From the NCBI RefSeq assembly GCF_044377145.1, contig NZ_JBILJQ010000003.1, positions 62,001-126,000 on the forward strand: a stretch of 64,000 bases of DNA. The letters run 5' to 3'. The stretch comes from Aquimonas sp044377145. GTDB taxonomy: Bacteria > Pseudomonadota > Gammaproteobacteria > Xanthomonadales > Xanthomonadaceae. The first letter of the stretch is position 1, and each line of letters opens with the position of its first letter. The notes below the pieces were generated by a model, which saw only the letters and a list, made by a program, of their open reading frames with translations, was not told where the DNA came from and did no database searches. Below are positions 1-8,738 of this stretch, piece after piece. The translations under genes and the position numbers were made by a program.

Positions 1-585
1 GTACAGCAGCTGCACGCCCTGAATCAGGCTCGAGAGCACGAATCCCGCCAGGAAAAACAGGTAGGACAGGCGCAGATAGCGGTACTTGAAGTGCGACAGG
101 TAGTAGCCGAGCCCGTACAGATCGCGGGCCATGGTGCGATAGATATCGCCCTGGCCTTGCAGCACGTTGGCGACTTCGCGCTCGAAGCGCTCTCGCTTGA
201 GTTCGGCGAAGTGGCCGAAGAACAGCAGATTGAAGCCCGACGGCAACGGCGCATCCGGATCTTTCAGCTTGATCGGCCGATACTTCGGCAGCACCGCCAG
301 CACGGCCAGAAACAACGCGAACAGCGTGAAACCCGACAGCACCGCCATCGCCAGTTTCATCTCCGGATCGCTGACCTGGCGCAGGCTCATGGTCAGCACA
401 ATCGACGAGACGGTGATCAGGATATTGGCCTTGATGTCGGCCATCGTTGAGAGCTGCACGTGGTGTTGCTGCGCGGTGCGCAGCATGACGTCGGCCGTAT
501 TGCGCTCGATCACGCGCTGGAACGGATCGCTGCTGGCCGCGGCATCACTGTTGATCGAAGCTTCGGCGGGTTCGGTGCTGGACAT
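1..585 (-). CDS. DUF5706 / Pycsar-effector-like membrane protein (partial, C-terminus beyond window)
   Basis: The 195 codons visible start at an ATG (complement of 583-585) and stay open to base 1, so the C-terminus lies outside the window. After a polar N-terminal stretch there is a motif reading ADIKANILITVSSIVLTM that forms the first membrane helix. A second helix follows (about residues 78-95), then a cytoplasmic helical part containing FFGHFAELKRERFEREV and LYGLGYYLSHFKYRYLRLSY, and a third helix running to the edge. This architecture matches the DUF5706 (PycTM) family, whose members serve as membrane effectors in Pycsar anti-phage systems next to a pyrimidine cyclase; many family members are orphans with no shown role. 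No cyclase is encoded on the right side; the left neighbour is unknown. Family call is from recognised motifs; a defence function is only inference. Confidence 0.7.
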   Translation of the reverse strand, partial: MSSTEPAEASINSDAAASSDPFQRVIERNTADVMLRTAQQHHVQLSTMADIKANILITVSSIVLTMSLRQVSDPEMKLAMAVLSGFTLFALFLAVLAVLPKYRPIKLKDPDAPLPSGFNLLFFGHFAELKRERFEREVANVLQGQGDIYRTMARDLYGLGYYLSHFKYRYLRLSYLFFLAGFVLSSLIQGVQLLY

Positions 586-653
586 GGCGGCCTGCGGTCT
601 CGGACGAATGCGCAGATTAGCAGGGGCCGTGCGGCGCTCAGAGTGTCATCGGA

Positions 654-1922
654 TCAACTGAAGCGCGCCGGATCCAGCGATGCCAGGTCGACCACGGGCG
701 TACGCGCGCAGACGATATCGGCCACCAGATGTCCGCTGACCGCCGACATGCTGACGCCCATCATCCCGTGGCCGGCCGCCAGCACGAGGTTCGACAGCGC
801 CGGCACGCGGCCGACCAGAGGCAGATCGTCCCAGGTCATCGGACGCCAGCCATACCACTCCTCGCGCTTGGCATCGCCCGTCGGCTGATGCAGGAACTCG
901 GTGGCGCCGCGCTCCAGCGCATCCAGACGCACCCGATTGAGCGACTGGTCGTAGCCGCTGAATTCCATGGTGCTGCCCAGCCTGAACCCATCGGCCCAGG
1001 TGGTGACGCAGACCGAGCGCTCCTTCAGCACCAGCGGACGTCGTGGCGCCAGCTGCGGCCGGCTGTAGGTGATCGAATAGCCCTTGCCAGGCTGGATGGG
1101 CAGCTTGATGCCGAGGCTCTGCGCCAGCGACGGCGTCCATGCACCGAGCGCCAGCACGGTCTCACGCGGACGATAGACGCCGGCGCTGGTGTGCACCGCC
1201 GTCACGCGGCCGCCGTCGATCTGCAGCCGCTGCAGGGCAACGCCCTCTTCGATCAGGCCGCCCAAGGCGCGCACTCGCTCGGTGAGCGCGGCGAGATAGC
1301 GATCAGGACGCAGGTGCCCATCGTCGGGGAACAGGATTCCACCGGCGACGCCAGGCTTCAATGCGGGTTCCTCGCGCTCGACGCGGGCGCCATCGTGGAC
1401 CTCGGCGCGGATGCCCAACTCTGCCAGCGCAGGCAGATCCGCAGCGACCGTGTCCAGCAGCTGCTGAGTGCGGAACACATAGCTGAGGCCGGAGTCGCTG
1501 TGCTCGCAGTCCAAGCTGTGACGCTGCACGGCCTCGGCGAGCAAGCCTCGCGAGGCGCTCAATAGAACCGCCCGCTTGGCGGTGGAATCGCGCCAGTCGC
1601 GTGGGTTGCAGCGCGCGGCGAAATGCAGAAGCCAGCTCCACAGCGCCGGGTCGATCCGCGGGCGGATATACAGCGGCGCATCGGGTTTCAGCATCCAGCG
1701 CAGCCCTTTCAGCAACACCCCGGGCGCAGCCAGCGGCGGCGCGTGGCTGGGGGTGAGCGTGCCGCAGTTGCCGTGCGATGCGCCGGCGCCGATCGTGCTG
1801 CGCTCGATAACCCGTACCGCCCGGCCGGCCTCGAGCAGATACAGCGCGCTGCACAGGCCGATCACGCCGCCACCGACGATCAGCACCTCATCCGGGTGGC
1901 CTAGGCTTGCGCGACTTGTCAC
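654..1922 (-). CDS. FAD-dependent D-amino-acid dehydrogenase-like oxidoreductase (DAO family)
   Basis: Predicted flavoprotein of about 422 residues. The N-terminus has the Rossmann dinucleotide-binding motif VLIVGGGVIGLCSALYLLEAG followed by an acidic end of the second strand (VIERS), and the C-terminus has the typical DAO-family GWRPMTWDDLPLVGRVP and LVLAAGHGMMGVSMSAVSG segments that close the flavin site. The best match is the DadA-like group, which oxidises D-amino acids and passes electrons to the respiratory chain. A D-hydroxyproline or glycine oxidase-type substrate cannot be excluded because no alanine racemase or hydroxyproline gene lies nearby. I chose GTG at 1922 because GAGG sits 8 bases before it; a TTG at 1940 would add six residues. 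It is monocistronic here. Confidence 0.8.
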   Translation of the reverse strand: MTSRASLGHPDEVLIVGGGVIGLCSALYLLEAGRAVRVIERSTIGAGASHGNCGTLTPSHAPPLAAPGVLLKGLRWMLKPDAPLYIRPRIDPALWSWLLHFAARCNPRDWRDSTAKRAVLLSASRGLLAEAVQRHSLDCEHSDSGLSYVFRTQQLLDTVAADLPALAELGIRAEVHDGARVEREEPALKPGVAGGILFPDDGHLRPDRYLAALTERVRALGGLIEEGVALQRLQIDGGRVTAVHTSAGVYRPRETVLALGAWTPSLAQSLGIKLPIQPGKGYSITYSRPQLAPRRPLVLKERSVCVTTWADGFRLGSTMEFSGYDQSLNRVRLDALERGATEFLHQPTGDAKREEWYGWRPMTWDDLPLVGRVPALSNLVLAAGHGMMGVSMSAVSGHLVADIVCARTPVVDLASLDPARFS

Positions 1923-1962
1923 GCCACTGTCCTCGCTCAAATACCCGTTCTCGGAACGCCAG

Positions 1963-1993
1963 AGGCGGGCCGGGTCAACAACCCGGCCCGCCT
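1963..1993. terminator. Perfect 13-bp hairpin, possible terminator
   Basis: AGGCGGGCCGGGT pairs perfectly with its complement around a 5-base loop (CAACA). It lies between the oxidoreductase start and the end of the TraB-family gene, which is transcribed toward it. No T-tract follows on either strand, so intrinsic termination is uncertain; an RNA-stability or Rho-related role is possible. Confidence 0.4.
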
Positions 1994-2167
1994 CACCACT
2001 ATTCGGACCTCGTCGCTGCAGGACCGAACAGCGCCTGCAGTCGATTCGAGCGACTGACCACTACTCTGGCGAGCGGGCGTCAGCGGGACCGCTCGTTCGG
2101 AGCGAGAGCATCCAACCCCACTCGCCTGCGCGTAATCGCATTGTCAGCGACTCTGTCGAAGCGTCGA

Positions 2168-3055
2168 TCAAGGCGATGTCGCGGCCACACGCTCGACGCT
2201 ATAGCCGCGGGCGCGCAGCAGCTCGACCAAGCCGATATCGCCGACCAGATGCAGCGCGCCGACGACAACCAGGGTGTTGTCGCCACGCTCCAGCATCGCC
2301 TCGATCTGCGGCAGCCAGCGACGGTTGCGGTCTTCGTTGATGGTCTTGGCGGTGATCGGGGTCTTCTCCATCATCTCGCCGATCATCAGTCGCTCGATCG
2401 CGGCGGTGTCGCCGCTGCGCCAGAAGCCGTACAGCTCGTCGAACTTGGCGCGCATCTCGTCCATCGGCTTCAAGGCTTCAGACAGGCCGATAACCTGCTC
2501 ATTCAGCGGCGAGGCCGACAGCGCGTGAATCTGATCGGCGACGGTTTCGAGTCCGCTGCTCGGTTTGCCGTCGTCGGCCGCGCGCTGCATGAAGTGCGAG
2601 TCCATGCCCAAGGCCGGGTTGAAGCCCGCCTGCACGACCATCGACACGGTCAGGTTCAAGGTGATGAACCAGGGTTTCATGCCGTCGGAGCCGAGCACTG
2701 CGGCTTCGCCCATGAAGCTCTCCAGCTTCAGACGCAGGTCTTCCGGCAGCACCTTGCGCAAGGTTTGGCCGTCGTCGAAGCGTGCGGCCTTCATCAGGCC
2801 GGAGGCCAGATCCGGCGAGGTCATCTCCTTCGGGTCGAGCTCGAACACCAGTTGCTCCGCCTCGGCGTAGGCGAGCTCGATGCTGGGGTCCATCGGATAG
2901 TCCTGCGGCTTCAGCATGTGGAAGCTGCCGAGCAGATGCACGCGCGCCTCGCCCTTGCTGGCGATCCACAGCATCGGCACCGGACGGGCGCAGGCCAGGC
3001 CGGCGAACGCAAGCAGGGAAAGGGCGACAACACAGCGCTGCAACAAATGACGCAT
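2168..3055 (-). CDS. TraB/GumN family protein, secreted
   Basis: Encodes about 295 residues. A signal peptide is visible (MRHLLQRCVVALSLLAFAGLACA), so the mature protein is periplasmic or exported. The body shows TraB/GumN hallmarks: an early strand with HLLGSFHMLKPQD, an acidic stretch LVFELDP, a central GMDSHFMQRA, and the C-terminal VVVGALHLVGDIGLVELLRARGYSVERV. Family members are predicted EreA/TraB-type metal-dependent hydrolases, but the substrate is not established for most, including Xanthomonas GumN. The start chosen has GGAG 7 bases upstream; an ATG four codons earlier is in frame but less well placed. The gene is last in a probable mutL-DUF1684-TraB operon, 31 bases after DUF1684. 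Confidence 0.85.
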   Translation of the reverse strand: MRHLLQRCVVALSLLAFAGLACARPVPMLWIASKGEARVHLLGSFHMLKPQDYPMDPSIELAYAEAEQLVFELDPKEMTSPDLASGLMKAARFDDGQTLRKVLPEDLRLKLESFMGEAAVLGSDGMKPWFITLNLTVSMVVQAGFNPALGMDSHFMQRAADDGKPSSGLETVADQIHALSASPLNEQVIGLSEALKPMDEMRAKFDELYGFWRSGDTAAIERLMIGEMMEKTPITAKTINEDRNRRWLPQIEAMLERGDNTLVVVGALHLVGDIGLVELLRARGYSVERVAATSP

Positions 3056-3086
3056 GCAAATCTCCATCGGGATCAAGGGGTGCGGC

Positions 3087-4064
3087 TTACGACGCCGCCT
3101 TCGGTGTGTTGTGACCAAAGCGTGCCTCGCCAGCGCGGATGAAAACCGGCAGGCGATTCTCCGGTGGCGGCAGCGGACAGGTGCTGTAGTCGGTATAGGC
3201 ACAGGGTGGATTGATCGCGCGGTTGAAGTCCAGCCGCACGCGGCCATCGACCACCGGGCCGGTGTAGAGAAAACGTCCGGCGCCATAACTTTCGCGGCCG
3301 TTGCTGCGGTCGGCGAAGATCAGGAACAACGCGTCAGCCGGATCGCCAAGTGCTTCGAGGCTGTAGGCCGTGCCATCGATCTTGAACTCCAGACGCCCCG
3401 GATTGGGGGTGTCATCGACTTGGCCCAGCACGTTGACGATCGGCAGCGTCTGCCCCGGCGGATGCGGCTCAAAACGTGCCTCCAGCTGCAGCGCGGGCGC
3501 CGGCTCGAACCAGTTGAGGCCCTTGAATGAGATCAGAGCAGGGGCGGTGTCGCTGCGCACGCGCAGGCCGATCCGATCCCCGCGCTCGATCAGACTCAGG
3601 CTTCCGCCCGCGAACTCAAGCCTTGATGGGGTCTCGCTGCGGTCGCTGAGCAGTCGGTGGCTGCCGGGTTTCAGCTCGATGCCATCCAGCTTGAGCCCTG
3701 CCTGCGTCGGTACGTGAAGGCTCAAGGCATGCGACTCGGAATCGGCCGCCACGCGCTCGATCTCGCCCAAGATGGCGGGGCCGACCGCCAGGGTGACATT
3801 GGCATCGGCATCGCTGCCGATGCGGTGGCGACCGGGCTCGATCCAGTGCAGGCCGACCAGGGCCAGCCAACCGTCCGGGCTGCGCAGGCCCAGCTCGCGC
3901 TGGGCGCGGAACTCGGCGAGTTCGGCGGCGAATTCGGGTGTTGTCAGCGCTGCGGGCTTCAGCTCCGGAGCCGACGAGTTGGCCGCAGCGCTGGCGATCA
4001 GCGCGCTAATCAGAGCGATCGTGCTCAGCAGTCGGTCGGCCAATCTTGATCTCAAGGCGAACAT
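3087..4064 (-). CDS. DUF1684 domain protein, probably exported
   Basis: About 325 residues. The N-terminus (MFALRSRLADRLLSTIALISALIASAAA) looks like a signal peptide. The C-terminal half carries the DUF1684 signature: ESYGAGRFLY, then VRLDFNRAINPPCAYTDYSTCPLPPP split by a short spacer from ENRLPVFIRAGE. The NPPC(A)Y...CPLPPPEN segment is the most conserved part of this family. No activity is established. The ATG at 4064 lies 14 bases after the mutL stop, so the gene is probably co-transcribed with mutL; no strong Shine-Dalgarno is seen. The reading frame extends upstream into mutL, but those codons are not protein-like. Confidence 0.85.
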   Translation of the reverse strand: MFALRSRLADRLLSTIALISALIASAAANSSAPELKPAALTTPEFAAELAEFRAQRELGLRSPDGWLALVGLHWIEPGRHRIGSDADANVTLAVGPAILGEIERVAADSESHALSLHVPTQAGLKLDGIELKPGSHRLLSDRSETPSRLEFAGGSLSLIERGDRIGLRVRSDTAPALISFKGLNWFEPAPALQLEARFEPHPPGQTLPIVNVLGQVDDTPNPGRLEFKIDGTAYSLEALGDPADALFLIFADRSNGRESYGAGRFLYTGPVVDGRVRLDFNRAINPPCAYTDYSTCPLPPPENRLPVFIRAGEARFGHNTPKAAS

Positions 4065-4078
4065 TCCGATGGTAGGCG

Positions 4079-5929
4079 CTAGCGTCCGCGCAGAAAGAGC
4101 TTGTCCAGCTCGGCCATGCCGAGTTGGGTCCAGGTCGGACGGCCGTGGTTGCACTGGCCGGAGCGCTCGGTGGCCTCCATGTCGCGCAGCAGGGCATTCA
4201 TCTCGGCAAGGGTCAGCTGGCGGTTGGCGCGCACCGAGGTGTGGCAGGCCAGGGTCGACAGCAGCTCGTTGCCGGCTTCCTCAATGCGTCGCGTGCGGCC
4301 GTGTTCGGCGATGTCGGACAGCACATCCAGCACCAGTTGGCGGGCGTCGGCTCCGGCCAGCAATACGGGCACACTGCGGATCGATAGCGACTGCGGGCCG
4401 GTGCGGGTCAGCTCGATGCCCAGCATGCTCAGCGCGGGCGCCTCGGCGTCGGCCAGATCGGCCTCACGCTCGCTCACCGCCAGTTCGATCGGCACCAGCA
4501 GGGGCTGGGAACGGATGCCTTCGTTCTCGCGTTGCAGCTTCAGGCGCTCGTAGGTGATGCGCTCATGCGCGGCGTGCATGTCGACCAGCACCAGGCCGTG
4601 GATGTTCTGCGCCAGCACATACACACCGTGCAGCTGGGCCAGCGCATAGCCCAGCGGCGGCGCCTGTGCGCTGTCTTCGGACGGCATCGGCGCAGGCGCC
4701 ACTGCACGCGCGCCTGCCCCATACAACGCACCATAGGCGGCGATCTGCTCGCGCAGCGGCATGCCGAACTGCTGCGGGCGCAGGCCGGGCGGCGGTGACT
4801 GATAGCCGTAGCCGCTGCCCCCCGCCGTTGCGGTGGCTGCGTTCGGCGCATAGTTCGGAGTCATGCCAGCGATCGCCGCCGTCGTCTCGCCAGCTGCGGT
4901 CGTCGCGCTGCTGCCGGCGCGGGTGCTGGCAAGCGCCTCATGCAGGCTGCGGAAGATGAACTCGTGCACCAGCCGGCCGTCGCGGAAGCGCACCTCATGC
5001 TTGGCCGGGTGCACGTTCACATCGACCTTGCGCGGATCGATGTTCAGAAACAGCACGAACGCGGCATGGCGACCGTGGAACAGCACATCGGCATAGGCCT
5101 GCTTGACCGCATGCGCCACCAGCCGGTCGCGCACGTGGCGGCCGTTGACGAAGAAGAACTGCTGGTCGGCCTGGCTGCGCGATGCAGTCGGCAGGCCGAC
5201 CCAGCCGGACAGCAGCAAACCTGCGCCCTCGTGCTCGATACGCAGGGCCTGGCTGGCGAAGTCTTCACCCAGCGCCTCGGCCAGGCGCTTGTGCTGGCTG
5301 GCATCATCATCCACCGGCCGGTAGTGGCGGGTGACGCGGCCGTTGTGCTTGAGCTTGAGATCGACCTGCATGCGTGCCAGCGCCAGCGTCCGCACCAGGT
5401 CCTCGGCGTGGCCGTACTCGGTGCGCTCGGCGCGCAGGAACTTGCGTCGCGCCGGTACGCTGTAGAACAGATCGCGCACCTCGATGGTGGTCCCGACCGG
5501 ATGCGCCGCGGGCTCGGCCGGCTGCACTCGACCGCCCTGCACTTCCACGCGCTGAGCGCTGGCCTGGTCGGCCGGCCTTGATGTGATGCTGAACTTCGAG
5601 ACCGCCGCGATCGACGGCAGGGCCTCGCCACGGAAACCGAGCGTGCCGACCTGCTCCAGATCATCCAGCGAGGCGATTTTGCTGGTCGCGTGGCGCGACA
5701 GTGCCAGCGCCAGCTCGCCGGCAGGAATACCGCAGCCGTCGTCGCGGATGCGGATCAGGCGGATGCCGCCTTCCTCCAGATCGATCTCGACCCGATTGGC
5801 GCCGGCGTCGACCGCGTTTTCCAGCAGCTCCTTGATCACCGAGGCCGGCCGCTCGACGACTTCGCCGGCAGCGATCTGGTTGATCAGGGTGTCGGGCAGC
5901 AGCTGGATCGGCACGGTATTCGCAGGCAT
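4079..5929 (-). CDS. mutL: DNA mismatch repair protein MutL (endonuclease-type)
   Basis: 616 residues. The N-terminal GHKL ATPase has all key motifs: LINQIAAGEVVERPASVIKE with the catalytic Glu, DAGANRVEIDLEEGG, DDGCGIP, and TLGFRGEALPSI. The C-terminal dimerisation domain starts near residue 420 after a low-complexity linker. It contains DMHAAHERITYE (about 450-461), which fits the DQHA(X2)E(X4)E metal-binding endonuclease motif with Met for Gln, plus ACHTSVRAN and CNHGRPTW near the end. This is the pattern of nicking MutL proteins such as that of Pseudomonas aeruginosa, found in bacteria without MutH. It is first in a mutL-DUF1684-TraB operon and divergent from glk. A TATGAT -10-like box lies 14 bases before the ATG. 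Confidence 0.98.
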   Translation of the reverse strand: MPANTVPIQLLPDTLINQIAAGEVVERPASVIKELLENAVDAGANRVEIDLEEGGIRLIRIRDDGCGIPAGELALALSRHATSKIASLDDLEQVGTLGFRGEALPSIAAVSKFSITSRPADQASAQRVEVQGGRVQPAEPAAHPVGTTIEVRDLFYSVPARRKFLRAERTEYGHAEDLVRTLALARMQVDLKLKHNGRVTRHYRPVDDDASQHKRLAEALGEDFASQALRIEHEGAGLLLSGWVGLPTASRSQADQQFFFVNGRHVRDRLVAHAVKQAYADVLFHGRHAAFVLFLNIDPRKVDVNVHPAKHEVRFRDGRLVHEFIFRSLHEALASTRAGSSATTAAGETTAAIAGMTPNYAPNAATATAGGSGYGYQSPPPGLRPQQFGMPLREQIAAYGALYGAGARAVAPAPMPSEDSAQAPPLGYALAQLHGVYVLAQNIHGLVLVDMHAAHERITYERLKLQRENEGIRSQPLLVPIELAVSEREADLADAEAPALSMLGIELTRTGPQSLSIRSVPVLLAGADARQLVLDVLSDIAEHGRTRRIEEAGNELLSTLACHTSVRANRQLTLAEMNALLRDMEATERSGQCNHGRPTWTQLGMAELDKLFLRGR

Positions 5930-5943
5930 GCGGCGGGGTCCAG

Positions 5944-5949
5944 ATCATA
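5944..5949 (-). promoter_or_regulatory. Candidate -10 element of mutL
   Basis: TATGAT on the minus strand ends 14 bases before the mutL ATG, predicting a 5' leader of about 7 bases with no room for a normal Shine-Dalgarno. No good -35 is visible at 16-18 bases. Confidence 0.4.
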
Positions 5950-6081
5950 CCCGCTGGGGGAGCAAGCTTCGTCGGTGCCCTGCATACGTATGTCTTGCGG
6001 GCATGGGCCGCGACGGGGCTGCCCGCCGCCGTCGATCAAGGCTAACCTTGGCGGCTTGTGTTCTTGCCTGACGGATCAGAA

Positions 6082-7059
6082 ATGTCGCAGCTGCACGCGC
6101 TCGCCGCCGATGTGGGCGGAACCAATGCCCGCATGGCCTGGGTCGAGGTGGATTCGAAGGGCCGCAGCGCGCCGGTGGTGATCTCAGCGCAGACCTACCG
6201 CTGTGCCGACTTCGCCGGCCTGGATCAGGTCGTCGCGCGTTTCATCCAGGATCATCCCGGCCAGCCGCAGGCACTTGCACTGGCCTGCGCGGGACTTCGC
6301 CACGAGCGCGAGATCATCAATGGCAACCTGCCCTGGCGGGTGCATCTGGATGCGCTCGAACAGGTCGCGGGCGGCGCCCCGCTGCATCTGAGCAATGATT
6401 TCGAAGCCCTGGCGCGCGCCACTCGCTGGCTGGCCGAAGGTGCGGGGCAACTACTGCACGGACCTGCTCACGGACGCGCCGCACCGGTGGTGGTGATCGG
6501 CCCGGGCACTGGGCTTGGCGCCGCCTTGCGCGTGCCCTACCCCGGCGGCGAAATCGTGGTGCCGACCGAAGGCGGCCGGCCCGGGTTCGCACCAGGTAGC
6601 GCCGAGGAATCAGCCTTGTTGGAGCTGCTGCGCGCGCATTCCGAACACGCCGGCCACGTCGACACCGAGACCTTACTGTCAGGCCCGGGCCTGCTGCGGA
6701 TCTATCGCGGCCTCGGCCAACTGCAGGGCCTCACCGCCAGTGCGGAAACACCTGAGGCCGTGAGCCAGGGATCGGAAGCCGGCACCGATGCGCTGGCGCG
6801 CGCGGCGGTCGAGAGCTTCTGGGGCGCCTTGGCCAGCGTCTGCGGCAACTCGGTGCTGGGCCTCGGCGCCTATGGCGGCGTGTTGCTGGCCGGCGGAATC
6901 CTGCCGCGCCTGCTGCATGCCTTCGACGCCGACAGGTTCGCCGCCCGCTTCGCCGCCAAGGGCGTGATGCGGCCGGTGCTGGAGCAGGTGCCGGTGCGGC
7001 TGATCGAGCACGGCCAGCTCGGCATCGTTGGCGCGGCGATGGCGATCAGCGAGGCCTGA
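6082..7059 (+). CDS. glk: Glucokinase
   Basis: About 325 residues, the usual length of bacterial GlkA. It phosphorylates glucose with ATP at the entry to glycolysis and Entner-Doudoroff. The N-terminus has the phosphate-binding motif ALAADVGGTNARMAW, the centre has HLSNDFEALARATRWL with the catalytic Asp, and VVVIGPGTGLGAAL and LGAYGGVLLAGGILPRL complete the ATP site. I chose ATG 6082, directly before the first strand; a GTG at 6058 would add eight residues. The gene is divergent from mutL with a 152-bp intergenic region, and convergent with tldD. Confidence 0.95.
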   Translation: MSQLHALAADVGGTNARMAWVEVDSKGRSAPVVISAQTYRCADFAGLDQVVARFIQDHPGQPQALALACAGLRHEREIINGNLPWRVHLDALEQVAGGAPLHLSNDFEALARATRWLAEGAGQLLHGPAHGRAAPVVVIGPGTGLGAALRVPYPGGEIVVPTEGGRPGFAPGSAEESALLELLRAHSEHAGHVDTETLLSGPGLLRIYRGLGQLQGLTASAETPEAVSQGSEAGTDALARAAVESFWGALASVCGNSVLGLGAYGGVLLAGGILPRLLHAFDADRFAARFAAKGVMRPVLEQVPVRLIEHGQLGIVGAAMAISEA

Positions 7060-7160
7060 CCGCGCGAGGACTTTGATCGCTCGCCGACGGTTCGATGTGC
7101 CGCTGACGGCGTCGCGCACAGAGCTGGGTCAGCGCTCCAGACGACGCCTCGGAACGGCTC

Positions 7161-8603
7161 TCAGGCACGCGTACCGCCCACGGTCAGGCTCTCGATCTTC
7201 AGCGTGGGTTGACCCACGCCGACCGGCACGCTCTGGCCGTCCTTGCCGCAGATGCCGACGCCGGCATCCAGCTTGAGATCGTTGCCAACCATGCTGACCC
7301 GGTTCATCGTCTCCGGCCCGTTGCCGATCAAGGTCGCGCCCTTGACCGGCGCGGTGATGCGGCCGTCCTCGATCAGGTAGGCCTCGCTGGCCGAGAATAC
7401 GAACTTGCCCGAGGTGATGTCGACCTGGCCGCCGCCGAAGTTCGGCGCGTACAGGCCGCGCTTGACCGAGCGGATGATCTCTTCCGGGTCGCTCTCGCCG
7501 GCCAGCATGTAGGTGTTGGTCATGCGCGGCATCGGCAGATGGGCGAAGCTCTCGCGGCGGCCGTTGCCGGTCGGGGCCACACCCATCAGCCGTGCGTTGA
7601 GGCTGTCCTGCATGTAGCCGACCAGCTTGCCGCCTTCGATCAAGGTCGTGCGCTGGGTGACGCAGCCCTCGTCATCGACATTCAGTGAGCCGCGGCGGCC
7701 ATCCAGGGTGCCGTCGTCGACGATCGTGCACAGGTTGGAGGCGACCTGTTCGCCCATGCGGCCCGCGTAGGTGCTGGTGCCCTTGCGGTTGAAGTCACCC
7801 TCCAGACCATGGCCCACGGCTTCGTGCAGCAGCACGCCGGGCCAACCCGGGCCAAGCACCACCGGCATGCTGCCGGCCGGTGCATCGACGGCTTCGAGAT
7901 TCACCAGCGCCTGGCGCAGGGCTTCACGGCCAAACTCCAGCGCGCGCCCGCTCTGCAGCAGTTCCGGATAGCTGTAGCGGCCACCGCCGCCGGCATAGCC
8001 TTGCTCGCGGCGGCCGTCCTGCTCGACGATCACCTGCACATTGCAGCGCACCAGCGGCCGCACATCGCCGGCCATGATGCCGTCGGAGCGCGCCACCAGC
8101 ACGGTGTCGACCGAACCGGCGAGGCTGACGATGACTTGGCGCACGCGCGCATCCGCCGAGCGCACCAAGGCATCCACCTCGCGCAGCAGCTGTACCTTGG
8201 ATTCGCTGTCGAGGCTGTCGATCGGGTCCAGCGGCGCGTAAAGGCTGCGCCCTCGTTGGGTGCTGAGGCCGGTGGCAGTGCCGTTCTGGCCGGCGCGGGC
8301 GATCGCGCGGGCGGCGCCTGCGGCTTCCAGCAGGGCCGGCAGCTGCAGCTCGTCCGAGTAAGCGAAACCGGTCTTTTCGCCGCTGATCGCGCGCAGGCCG
8401 ACGCCCTGCTCGATGCTGTGGCTGCCCTCCTTGACGATGCCGTCCTCCATCATCCAGCTCTCGTGACGGCTGTTCTGGAAGTACAGGTCAGCGAAGTCGA
8501 TGCCGGGGCTGAGCAGGCGTGCGAACACCTGTTCGAGATGGCGGGGCTCAAGCCCGGAGGGCGCGAGCAGGCGGGATTCGGCGAGTTCGTGGGTGGTGTT
8601 CAT
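7161..8603 (-). CDS. tldD: Metalloprotease TldD
   Basis: 480 residues, standard for TldD. The Zn-binding motif HEAVGH is at residues 260-265 within GVLLHEAVGHGLEGD, and the conserved C-terminal part includes LNARLMGVAPTGNGRRES and RIGNG-like GATLIGNGPETM. TldD works with TldE/PmbA as a heterodimeric protease acting on unfolded or ribosomally made peptides (microcin B17 maturation, CcdA degradation). The tldE partner is not in this window. The start was placed at MNTTHEL, which fits family length; an in-frame ATG at 8642 is an alternative. It follows yhdP by 135 bases, and the rng-yhdP-tldD order is the same as in Escherichia coli. Confidence 0.96.
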   Translation of the reverse strand: MNTTHELAESRLLAPSGLEPRHLEQVFARLLSPGIDFADLYFQNSRHESWMMEDGIVKEGSHSIEQGVGLRAISGEKTGFAYSDELQLPALLEAAGAARAIARAGQNGTATGLSTQRGRSLYAPLDPIDSLDSESKVQLLREVDALVRSADARVRQVIVSLAGSVDTVLVARSDGIMAGDVRPLVRCNVQVIVEQDGRREQGYAGGGGRYSYPELLQSGRALEFGREALRQALVNLEAVDAPAGSMPVVLGPGWPGVLLHEAVGHGLEGDFNRKGTSTYAGRMGEQVASNLCTIVDDGTLDGRRGSLNVDDEGCVTQRTTLIEGGKLVGYMQDSLNARLMGVAPTGNGRRESFAHLPMPRMTNTYMLAGESDPEEIIRSVKRGLYAPNFGGGQVDITSGKFVFSASEAYLIEDGRITAPVKGATLIGNGPETMNRVSMVGNDLKLDAGVGICGKDGQSVPVGVGQPTLKIESLTVGGTRA

Positions 8604-8738
8604 TGCCGAAGGATGGGGATGCGCCGGTGAAGGTGCAAGCATGCGCCGGAATTCGCTGCGGGGATGGACGCGCGAACAGCGCGCTGGAGCCATGCGTGCG
8701 GAACTCGGAGGCGGCAGCCACGCCGCCTCGGCGCAGGC

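Noticed and set aside
586..653. Complete Pycsar defence system
   Set aside because: No cyclase gene lies to the right of the DUF5706 protein; the next gene is an amino-acid oxidoreductase. The left side is not visible, so only the effector-like part can be claimed.
5983..5992. CATACGTATG palindrome between mutL and glk
   Set aside because: Ten bases only, no known regulator match, and not aligned with either candidate promoter; could be chance.
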